64,000 nucleotides of DNA from Tausonia pullulans (Eukaryota; Basidiomycota; Tremellomycetes; Cystofilobasidiales; Mrakiaceae), in the NCBI GenBank assembly GCA_951802195.1, contig OX637632.1:248001-312000 (forward strand). The letters run 5' to 3'. A model generated the notes under the pieces. It was not told where the DNA came from. It did no database searches and was given only the letters and a program-made list of their open reading frames with translations. The translations under genes and the position numbers were made by a program. Positions 47,848 to 57,451 of this stretch are shown one piece after another; within the stretch, counting starts at the first letter, position 1, and every line of letters begins with the position of its first letter.

Positions 47848-49830
47848 TCAGGGCCGAGATGTGGCGGAAAACTTGTGACGCACGAGAGCCTTGAGTTCGG
47901 CGCGGATGGCTGGATGAAGAGGGATGGCTGAGTGAGGAATAGACCATCTAAAAAGAGGAGAGCGATGATACATACCTTCGCCGTCGTCGCCCTTGCTGAG
48001 CTTGCGAAGACCACCCTCTTCCACGCTCTCCTCGGCGCGACCCAGCTCAGCAGCTGACAGGAGGTCAATCAGTTGAGCTCGCACCATATGCGGGCACGGG
48101 CAACGTACCCAGATCAAGCCCACTGCAAAGAAGATCAGGCAGCGCCAGGTCAGCAATTACTCCTTCAAATACCAGACGCTCTCTGCCTCCACTCACCTGC
48201 CCGTCACAGCCCAATCACCCAAACTCTCCCCTCTAGGCATCTTATCCCTCACGATTCCCGCCTCATCCAGCATCTTCTCGACGCGAGCCCTCCTCGCGGC
48301 GCCCTTCCTCTTCCCTCCGCGAGCAGGACTGCTGTCCCCCAGCGAGAGCTCTTTTCCGGCGGTGTCGCTCCTGAACTCAGGATCTAGTGCCTCGTCGACC
48401 TCATCCTCAGTACTACCGCTTCCATCTTCGTGGTCGAAGTACAAAGCAGGGTCAAGTTCGGGTTCCTCGTCTACGGACCGAAGAGACCTCCCTTCAGAGG
48501 ACTCGGAGGGGGAAGACGCCTCAAAGTCAGGGGAGGATGGTCGAAGACCGCTGAGGGATCCCGGGAGAGGGGACTCGTCGGAGGACGTCTTGTACGAGCG
48601 GGAGAAGAGCTCTGGTCGGTGGCCGGATATGGTGCGTTCGACGAGGAGGAGGGAAAAGGACTCAATCTCCTCCTGTTCGTTTTGACATCACCAGTCAACG
48701 AAACACGAAGGGCGCTGAGTTGAAGAGCCGACAGACGGACCTGAAGCCCTAGGTTCAACTTCTTGAGATCGTCCATCTCTTCCGACTTGCGCTCCAGCGC
48801 CCCCTGAAGACTCTTGTACCCGACCTCAAGCATCTCCAGATCTCTTCGGAGGTTAGCGCTCGTCTCGAGTTCGCCACGGAGCTCGTGGGCAAGTCGAAGG
48901 ACGTCCTTCGCGAGCTCGGGGTCCACTGGAGCTTCGGCGCCAGTGTCCGGGGCGGCCAAGGGGACGGTGATCGTCGGGGGGGAGGTGGAACCAGACGAAG
49001 AGACCTGTCGTCGGGAAGCCGTAAGCAGTCGAGACTTGAGGTGCTGTCAAAACAAACCACACGCCCGTCAGTCTCAATAGACTGCACCAAGAGCACAAGG
49101 CAAGCAGCCGCACCTGCTCATCGTCATACAGCGCCTGTCTCTCCGCTTCAAAGCTAAGCGTCTGCTCTTGGTATCGTTTCTCTCTCTCCCGTTTGTCCGC
49201 CTCGAGCTCCGAGACTCTCGCCTGGAGTTTATGAGCGACAGCGAGCTTGTTCGCGAGGTCGTCTTCTAGTCGGGACTGCAGCAAGCACGCCGATTGACAG
49301 TGATCTCAGTTGAAGAAGAGAGAGATGATGAACAACGACAGTTAGCGAAACACACTGTTTCCTTCTCGTGCTCCTCCTCCGTCTGGACGTGATGCTGGAT
49401 TACTGCAGCCAGCCGGTCGTAACTCGTCTGAAGGACGTCTCGTTCGCTGGTAAGATCGGCGATGGTCCCGATGTTCTTGTGTTGATTGCATACACACTTA
49501 GTCAGTCAAGATCGGGTGCGCAGATACGGACGAGATCGAGATCGAAGGCACCTGGTCGTGCTTTGTCCACTCGGCCTGAAGGATCTCCAACAGCTCGTTC
49601 TTAGAAAGTCTAGCGAGCTCCTCTTCCCCTGTGTCTCTCGTCACTCCCCCCGCAGATCTCATTGTTGTCGTCGACCCAGAGGAAACGGCTCGTGGGCTGC
49701 CCGTAGTGCCGGCTCGCGCTCTACCAGGCGAGGGGAAGAGACCAGGAGCGGCGGCTCGGGCCGAGAGGAGAGGGGCGGAAGGGGCAAGCCGCTCGGGCGT
49801 CGTTGGGCTGAGGGACTCGAGGACGACCAT
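47848..49830 (-). CDS. Coiled-coil protein of unknown function with a 14-nt exon
   Basis: From ATG 49830 a Ser/Pro/Ala-rich head (MVVLESLSPTTPERLAPSAP) is followed by ELARLSKNELLEILQAEW, then long heptad-rich segments in successive exons: NIGTIADLTSERDVLQTSYD, VQTEEEHEKET, SRLEDDLANKLAVAHKLQAR, SELEADKREREKRYQEQTLS, then after a linker ELAKDVLRLAHELRGELETS, LRRDLEMLEVGYKSLQGALE, SEEMDDLKKLNLGLQ and EEIESFSLLLVERTISG. An acidic Ser-rich region and RARVEKMLDEAGIVRDKMPR follow. A 14-nt exon (48109-48122) adds GLDL before AAELGRAEESVEEGGLRKLS; the last exon gives AIPLHPAIRAELKALVRHKF, TGA 47848-47850. It could be a cytoskeletal or vesicle-tethering protein; I cannot name it. Divergent from FAM32A. 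Confidence 0.72.
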
Positions 49831-50478
49831 TCGGGATGGTAGATAGGCTGGGTGTGTTACTGCTTAGGGTCAAGCGGGATATAATAGTGTTGGCCGCTGG
49901 AAGGAATAAGATCTCGGGCAGATCGATCAGGTGCGCTCGGTCGACGGTGGGCTTGTTGGTGAGTGAGCCGGGCTGGACGAAGAGGTCCGTGTGCGTGACG
50001 TTCTCAACGGAGATCGTAAAATGACAACAGCTTAGGTGTTGTCGGCAGTGAGCAATGAGAGAGGAGTCTGATGTCGCCGAACGGAGGTCGACCGGTTCGA
50101 CGAGCAGAGTTCGAACGAGGTGGTGGTGGTTCAAGGCAGCGAAGGCCAGAGGTCAAGGAGTTCCCATGTCCCCCCTCAGCCCCCTCTTGGCCTGGTCGCT
50201 AACCCTCGTTAGAGCCCCTCTTTGTCGGGCGGGGTGGTTGATCGGTAGGTCGCATCCCCGAGAGGGCCTGAGCACCACCCCTCGTTCGTTCAATGGAAGT
50301 GGAGGAGCGGACTTGGCCGGGGGGGGGGGGGGGGGGGAGGCCTCGCTCACGCGGCGAGAAGCCCGTGGCGTCGTAGGGCGGTAGCACACAAAGGGAGAGC
50401 GGGCAGGCCAGCATGCGAGCGAGCCAGCAAGGCAGGGTCTAGCCCCCAACCACCAACCGACTCGTCGTCCCACCCCCC
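49831..50478. promoter_or_regulatory. Divergent promoter with a G20 tract
   Basis: 648 bp between the divergent starts of the coiled-coil gene and FAM32A. A run of 20 G at 50319-50338 lies about 140 bp before the FAM32A ATG. Nothing here looks coding. Confidence 0.5.
50319..50338. repeat. G20 homopolymer
   Basis: Twenty consecutive G on the plus strand, in the FAM32A upstream region; the longest homopolymer I noticed in the window. Confidence 0.95.
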
Positions 50479-51176
50479 ATGGGCGATTACGAGCACGTCT
50501 CAGGAGGGTCTCTTAAGCTCAAGGGCGGAGGGTCCTCCAAGAAGTGCGTCTTCCGCCTCTCTTAGTTCTCCCGTCTAGGCAGGCAGGTTGAGCGAGACCT
50601 AACCTTCGTCGCCACCTTCGCTCTCTTCCTCCATCTCTTTGGCCCCCTCTCCATCCAGGAAGAAGAAGTCCAAATCATCGTCCAAGACCAAGGAAGAGGC
50701 CACGGGTACAGCCAGCAGCAGCTCGGGAGGTGGCAACCGGGAGCGTCGCAAGACGGATGCCGAACGCAAGTTCGAGGAGATTCAGAGAGAACGGGTGCGT
50801 GCCCTTGCCTTGAGAGTATTTGTGAGAGAGTGGGAAAATACTCATTATCTTCAACTTGTCCCTTGGTTATCGACGGCTGCCGCACAGTTAGCCGAGCGAG
50901 TCGCCAAGAACGCATCGCTCACGCACAAGGATCGCGTCCACGAGTTCAACAGCAAGCTCGAGTCGCTCTCCGAGTACGTCTCTTCTTCCATCCTCTTGCT
51001 CATTCCAGTTCCTCGTTTATTGCTGACCGTCTCACATTCTCGCTCTTTCTCGCGAATCTAGGCACCACGATAGTGCGTCATCTTACGCGTCCAGAATTGT
51101 CTCTCTCTCGCTCGTGCAGGAAGCCTGACAACGAGCTCCTTCTCCTTCCACAGTCCCTCGTGTCGGACCTGGATAA
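50479..51176 (+). CDS. FAM32A: FAM32A / Fyv6 splicing factor
   Basis: Small protein of the catalytic spliceosome that helps the second step of splicing (human FAM32A, yeast Fyv6). Five exons, 50479-50543, 50659-50794, 50888-50973, 51062-51072 and 51154-51176, total 321 nt and encode 106 residues (human 112). The N-terminus MGDYEHVSGGSLKLKGGSSK, a Lys/Ser-rich middle, AERKFEEIQRERLAERVAKN, SLTHKDRVHEFNSKLESLSE and the end HHDIPRVGPG fit the family from start to end. The last two exons are only 11 and 23 nt; reading through them instead yields a nonsense tail. TAA at 51174-51176. Divergent from the coiled-coil gene. Confidence 0.92.
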
Positions 51177-51359
51177 CAACCGCCCTGGTTACCGTCTTCC
51201 TCTCTATTGCGTGTATGTATGCTGGTGCTTGCTTGCTAAGGTTATTGGACGCTCGTCTTTGAGGAAGATCGTTTGTCCGGTCATGTTCAGTAAACTCTTC
51301 AGCTGGCGAACACAAAGCAGTATCGTGATCTTTCAGTGACCTACTCAGGCACTTTCCTT

Positions 51360-52920
51360 ACCCTCAGAATATGCCTTGAAGCTCTCGAGTGTGACCACGG
51401 CTTCCTCGAGGGCAACGACTCGGTGAACATAGATGCAAGCGATCAAAACGCATAGCTGACCCGCCCTTTGATCTGAGAACGCCACGCGCTCCCAATATAG
51501 AAAGTCCCCCTGAGATCGAGGACGAACGTCCGGGGCAAAGTCAGTGGTTGCGACGGAGATAACAGGCTTCACCAGCACCACGATGCTCATTGAAACGAGC
51601 AGAAGCGCCGAGATGTTGAAGCGGGCGGTGAGCCAGCGATTTGACGTTCAACGCGAATGGAATCAAACGCTGTTCATGTCGACGTGAACCATGATCTTGC
51701 GAAGGGCAGTGGCCGCTGAGAGCAGGAGGTAACGAGAGAATGTCAGTGCGCGGAACCTGGCAGGGCGACTTCTGTCATTCTATGTACAGGCTCGGAAAGC
51801 GTGCAGGACAGACACCAGAGAATACCTCCCCGTAGATCGAGTAGAGCAAGCTCTCGGTGACCTATTCGAGCCTTCGAGTCGTCGCGAGCACTAAACGCGA
51901 TGCTGTGATGTTTGCCGCTCTGGAAGGCTGCGGAATGTCAGTTACAGAGTGCTCTAGACTCAAAATGATAACCCGCTGAACCAATAGTGTACAATTACAA
52001 GCAAAAATCCTCCAGACAGAAAATTGGTGAAGTCAAAAGCAATGCCCGAGGCCCTATCCGCGATGGGGTACAATGGCGGCCACAGAGAAGAGAACACCGT
52101 TGACCGCTAAGTCAAACACCCCCCGCCCCCCGCCCCGACGGGGTCAAGATGATCTTCCGATTAAAATTGCATTATCCGACTACACTCAACGGTGAAAAAT
52201 GTGCTGAGAAAATAAGGTCAGGTCGGCTCTAAGCTCGAAGGCCCGTCCGTCATAGCTCACGTGGGCACACAGAAAATGGACCGCCCGAAGTTGTCCGGCT
52301 GGAATGAGTTGATGCCCTCTTAGGCCTGACTGCACGGATCGGTCAGATCGACTGAGTTCATCGGCAAAAGTAGCTGGCATGGTCCTCAAAGCGGTTGAGG
52401 GTAGCCTCACGCGAGTCACGGAATAAGGTATGGGCGGATGAGACTTCAATCGTCTGTTGAGGAGGCGGCGAGGTCAGACTGGCATTGAAAAGTGCGTGCT
52501 CCCCTTTGTGGATCCGACCCCGTGCGCTATGGGCTCCAGCGTAGAATAACTCGTAGCGGACGACGTCAAAGATAATCTCAAGGGCGTGTGGTCTGATGCA
52601 AAACAAGCATGTTAGAGCGTCGGGGCGATCACAGGGAGATCTACTGATCCCTAAGTAGATGCTGATGCATTGGAGTCCAGAATGTTCAGGGCCCCCCTCT
52701 GCATCGAAGACCATGTGTGCAGCCCTGCCGCTAAATTATCAGCACGGAGATGGCGCTGGCTGTGGGCGGAAATTAGTTCATACGCAGCACTTCTTCAGCA
52801 AAAGAATAAACATGGCGAGCACAGAGGCGGCAGAGAGCGAGATCCAGAAATCAGAACCATTCTGGCCCGGAAGTAGATCATCCAAATGTCCGTGCCGATG
52901 CTTTGGCTCAGTCTCCCAAC
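51360..52920 (-). pseudogene. Decayed fragment of an ABCC transporter (second membrane domain)
   Basis: Read on the minus strand, the segment follows, exon by exon and even across intron borders, the TMD2 part of the TMD0-type ABCC gene (28200-29830). Matches in order: DIWMIYFRA (relic) to DIWMTYFRA; FWISLSAASVLAMFILLL to FWVMFAAAFILAMFTPLL; GGPEHSGLQCISIYLGI to GDIEHSALYYIGIYSL; DVVRYELFYAGA with RIHK to SSVRYGFLYAGA with RIHK; FRDSREATLNRF to FHDTTSRGRVLNRF; LLYSIYGE to [28 protein letters not shown] to RFVALEQSMVAIERIKEYSE. The frame is broken many times (stops and shifts) and the start codon and both ATP-binding domains are absent, so no functional product is expected. It lies in inverted orientation 20 kb from the intact gene. 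The divergence suggests an old duplication or a lost third paralogue. Confidence 0.88.
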
Positions 52921-53336
52921 TTCGCTAGAGCCGAGTGCATCTCTTCCATCTTACCAATTCACGTATTGGAGAAGCGTTTTCTGACCTCCAAACGCCCTGT
53001 TTTAGAACTACGATACCTGTCGTGGCGTGTGTTCACTGTCAAGGAAATCGTCTACTTCACTGTCCGCTGGTCGTTCAATGACAGTCCGTGGACATTCTCT
53101 CTTCCTCCAGAACGGTCACCAGGCTCGGGAACGTGCGAGTCAGGCAGGATGTGAGATCCACCATAACTATTCGATTGAGGCAGCCGTAAGTCAAGTCTAG
53201 TAGAATCATTCATTAAGAGAGTCGAAACTGACGATACAACGGAGGTGTTCATGAGAACTAGGAAGAAAACGAGAGGTTCAATGAGATGCTTCAAAAATTA
53301 TCCACAATTGTAGAGAGAGGAGTGACTAAGGTAGAA
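52921..53336. other. Stretch between the ABC relic and the BAG gene
   Basis: No gene supported. It may hold more of the decayed ABC copy (upstream of the recognisable part), but I cannot align it to the intact gene. The right end should be the 3' region of the BAG gene. Confidence 0.4.
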
Positions 53337-55459
53337 TCAGACAAACGTGAACTCGTTCTCTTCCTCAGCCTCATCCCTGACCGTGACCCGATGGGACCGC
53401 CGGCTAGAGGAGCTCGATCGCCGGGAGGACGAGGGCTGTTGGTCGACGTCTTCAATGTCAGAGGCCTCGGACGAGTGATCCGAAAAGACGGAGTCGAAGG
53501 TATCGAGGGCAAGAGTGGTGGAGGGAGAGGGGCCGGAAAGCGAGGCTGGAGTAGGAGGAGGCGAGGAGATAGGAATGAGGACCTCGTCGTCGTCCTCCGT
53601 GGCGGTGGTGGCAGGGGCGGGGTCTACCGCAGTGGTGGGAACGGGCTCTTCGATGGCGGGGAAAGAGGTAGTCATCTTTTCGGCAGGAGTGACGGGCGCG
53701 GCCTCCTCGGCCGGAATGTCGACGGGTGCTGGGTTGGCGGTGGGCGACTCCTCGGTGATGGGCAACTCGACCTGAGCAAGCTCGGCCGGAGTAACGACGA
53801 CCTCCTCCTTGGGCTCTTCAACCGGCACAGACGAGGCATCGGCCTGAGTCTCAGCCTCGAGGGCAACAGCGGGCGCGGGCACGCCCTCAAGCTCCTCCAA
53901 AGCCTTCTCGACCCTCACGACAAAGCTCTTCCGCTCCTTCTTCACAAGTGGGTCTTCATGCGACTCAATCGCATCCGCCTCAATAAGGAGCTTGGTGAGC
54001 GGTTCGATCTTGAGCGAGGGCTTGTTGTCCGCAGCATCGAGAACCTCGGTGGCGCGGGCTTGGAGCCGGCGGAGCTGGGTGAGGGCCGAAGGAAGAAGAG
54101 GGGTCCGGGAGGGGGAGGATGAGCGGGAGCCGGTGGAGACAGTAGGCGAGGCGGGCCTGGCAGCGGTGTCGATCGCCTTGGGCAAGGTGGGAATGGACGC
54201 TGAGGCGGGAGAGTCGGCACGGGCGGAGGGGTGAGGGATGAAGTAGGACTTCGGCAAGGGCTTCTGTAGAGGGAGCAGACACAGTCAGCGGCAGCTCAAG
54301 ACATGAAGGTGCGAAGGTAGAAGGCAGACACACCTCCTCCTTCTCTTCGTGGTCGGTGGTGAAGAGCTTGAAGATGGTCTGAAGAGCGTCGGCAAGCTCG
54401 TTCTCGTCGTTTTCATGGTCCTTCTTGGCGGCGTGGGACTGCTGCTGGTGTTTGGACTCAGCAGGGCGAAGAGTAAGCAGACGCTCAGCCTTCTGCTGGC
54501 ATGTTTGCGCCGGCTGACACCGGAGTTGCTGCTGAGGCTGGAGTAACTAAGAGAAAAAGGAGAAGTATTGGTCAGCGTATAACTCGATGACCGAGAAAGA
54601 TGGTGGCATGGGTAGCCTACCTGAATGAGGGCGGCCGGGAACTGCTGTCGCTGCTGAATCCGCTGGCGCTGCTGAGAGGTTTCGATCTGCTGGCCGGCCT
54701 GCTCCTGCTGCTGGAGGCGGATCTGCGGGGAGGGGAAAAAAAGAGAAGCTGAATCAGCAGCCTATTCATGACAGTGAGGGATAAGATATAGACGTCGAGA
54801 GAACTCACAATCTGCCTCTTCCTTTCAAGCATCATCTGCTGCCTATCCCTCTCTCTTTCCCTCTCCTCCTGCTGTTTGGCGAGAGCCACCACCCTCTGGC
54901 GCTCAACCATCCTCGTCTGGAGAAGCTGCTTCTCCCGCAGTCGCTCCACGAGCGCGATCTGGGCGCAAAGCTGCTCTGCCTCTTCAATGGCGCGGGCATG
55001 AGTAGTGGCGGCACGTCGTGCGTCCTCGAAATCCTGCTGCTCCTGCTCCTGCTTCTGGTGTTGCTGCTGGAGAAGGTAACGCTGGCGAGCTGCGGCGGTG
55101 GCGACGGCTGCCGAGTGGGACGAGGACGACATAGGGGGGGCCAGCGAGGGGTAGGCATGGTCGAGCTTTCGGGCGAACTCGGCGAGGAGCTGGTGCTTGT
55201 GGAACTCGAGCGGATCGGTATTGTAGAGGAAGGACTGGGGGACGGTAGCGTTGTGGTTCGCAAAAGGCGAGGAGCGCCCGTAGTCGTAGTCGTAGTCGTG
55301 GTCGTAGGCCGAGGGGAACGCCGCCGAGGGTTCATTCCGGTGGAATGCGAAGGGCGAGAGCGAAGGCTGGGGCTGGGAAAAGCCGAAGCGGGGTTGGTGG
55401 TATGAAGGTGCACCGTCGTTCGAGGCGTAGACATTGTCGGGGATGTAGACGAGGGGCAT
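53337..55459 (-). CDS. BAG-domain co-chaperone-like protein
   Basis: BAG domains bind the Hsp70 ATPase domain and act as nucleotide-exchange factors. From ATG 55459 (MPLVYIPDNVYASNDGAPSY) the protein has an aromatic/Pro-rich N-terminus with a DYDYDYG tract, then a long Gln/Arg/Glu-rich coiled coil (RYLLQQQHQKQEQEQQDFED, REKQLLQTRMVERQRVVALA, RERERDRQQMMLERKRQI) continued in two short exons (QIETSQQRQRIQQRQQ; LLQPQQQLRCQPAQ). ELADALQTIFKLFTTDHEEK follows. The last exon holds the BAG-type region: LTQLRRLQARATEVLDAADN, KIEPLTKLLIEADAIESHED, PLVKKERKSFVVRVEKALEE-LEG, then an acidic Pro/Glu/Val-rich tail ending in a Ser/Arg patch and EENEFTFV (stop at 53337-53339). The DAIES-D---K-RK--V--VE-ALE-LE pattern is the conserved third BAG helix. 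Confidence 0.82.
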
Positions 55460-57451
55460 GGTGATGAGGAGAGGTGGGTAGTGATCGAGGTGTGGGTGTG
55501 GGTGGGTAATGGTGTGTGAGGTGGGTTGAGGCAAGAAGGCTGTGAGGCCGGGTGGAGTGGGTTGAAAGTGGATGGTGGGAGACCTGCATTGGGACAGCTC
55601 TGGCTTTTGAGGAGCTCGAAGCGAGGCTGCTGACGTGGAGACGCATCGCAAGCTGTTCGTTGGTGGTCAAAGGCTGACCAAGAGACGCGTCGATCCCGCT
55701 CGAAGTTGCGAGAACCCCTCGCTCGCGTCTTCTTCGGCCTCGGCCTGCGTCATTTCGGCGCTGACTTCACGTGGACCTCTCACCTGCAGTCTTCCATAGA
55801 GGTCCCTTCAGCAGCTCGTCTTCGTCAGCGCCCGATAGAAAGGCGTCGATCTTTCTACCCTGAAAACTCTTTGATCAGCACGCATATGTCATCCTCGCGC
55901 TGACATGAATGGATTCTACCTAATTAACAATCAGCTCTCAGAGGAATTTTGCTTTCCTTGGTTGTCCTCGGCCCAAATCTTGAAGCTGAAAACATATCGC
56001 GCACGCGCGTGCGTTGTTCGTGCTGTCGATTGCCTTATGATAAGCCAGCTCGAAGCAAGACACTCCAGATACACACTGAGATATCAGGAGTAAATCTACT
56101 ACACCAGCTGGAGAGAGATGTTCAAGCAGAGGAAGAGCGCAGCAGAGGATCATGGAGGAGGCGGTTGTGGGCAAACGACAGGCTAGACGCATCCCTGAGG
56201 CTGACAATCCTCTTGCTGTCTTCGCCCTCCTCCTCCCATGACGGGTTTCGTCCCCTTCATTGCTCAACCTTCTCATAATCTGTTCCCCTCTCATGTTTCC
56301 AATCTAATCCCAGCTCAGCCTCGTCATCGGCTTCATGCGCCACCAATCCTTGACCCTCGGCGTCGCTTCCATCTTCGGGTTCCCGCATCTCACTTCAACG
56401 ATAACCCCATCTGGTGAGTTAACTAACCTCCTTTTATCTCTATGTCGACCCTCAGAGACTGAACTTGAACTTTCTCCTCCTTGAAGCTCACTCAGATTGC
56501 TCGCCAACCACTCGAGTGTCATCAATGCAAGACAAGGTGCCTCCTCCGCCGCCGCCACCGCCTATCACTCTCTCATCCATGACCAGCGCGATATTCCGCC
56601 TGAATCCTCTCCCATACCTAACAACCAGTTCAAGTTAAATCTTGCCGAGAGATGGCTATCGCGGGAGAGCAGGAGAAGAAGGCAAGGACAACGTGTCTGT
56701 CTCCGCCCGCTCTTGAACGTGTTACCGTGCCTCGCCGCCCGGTTAGGTCATCGACGCCCTTTCCCAAAGCTTTTCCCGCTTCTACTGAGAGAAATAATCC
56801 CGTGATACCGTTTGATCCTGCCGCGTTCAACCCTCTTTACTCTAATAAGTGTAACCTCTCGGTCCGCCGCAGTCAGTCTGTCCGGCGCCTTGGCTCGCCC
56901 GTTCTCTCCCAGCCATGGCTAGCTCCTCCTGCTCTTCTTCTCCCAAGAATAGGCAGTCTGAGGGCTTACCTCTCAAACGAGGCTCTCCCCAGTAGCATAT
57001 GCACATGCATTCCCACCTCCTCCCCTCTTCCTCCCTCTCCGCTTTGTCAACTCTTCCTCCCTCTCCGCTTTGTCAACTTGTGGCTTCTGTCTCGAGGCGA
57101 GCTGGGAGAAGGGCAAGGGCCAGCCGAGATGTGAGTTGATCGTCCTGTTGCTCTCTTCTCTGTCGTCTTTGGGACTGGGAGCTGACCTTTCTTGGCGCCT
57201 TCATCACTCGTAGAGAAGAAGGTGTCATCATCTTTGTCATAGCCTTCAAGATCTCTCTCCCCATGTCCATCTCTACCTGTCTTCGTTGTATTTTCTCTCT
57301 CTCTTCTCCCAAACAGAATCCATACCGCCCTTTCTGCTCCGATGTGCACTGAAATAATAGAGTGAGAGGGGATACTGAATAATGGATATTGCATACTCGT
57401 TAAGCCAGTTACTAAAAGAAAATAAGACCAATCAAAATGGCCAAACGGACT
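55460..57451. other. Long stretch without a supported gene
   Basis: About 2 kb. Plus-strand open frames at 56497-56805 and 56652-57134 and a minus-strand one at 56304-56558 exist, but none shows family motifs, and their possible splices (for example gtgagttaactaac near 56412) do not build a convincing protein. The left part is the promoter of the BAG gene; the right part is the 3' region of the phosphoketolase gene. It contains a perfect 26-bp tandem duplication at 57025-57076. A lineage-specific or non-coding transcript cannot be excluded. Confidence 0.35.
57025..57076. repeat. Perfect tandem duplication, 2 x 26 bp
   Basis: Two identical adjacent copies, 57025-57050 and 57051-57076, of a pyrimidine-rich unit (ctcttcctccctctccgctt followed by tgtcaa). 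The lack of differences suggests a recent slippage event. Confidence 0.93.
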
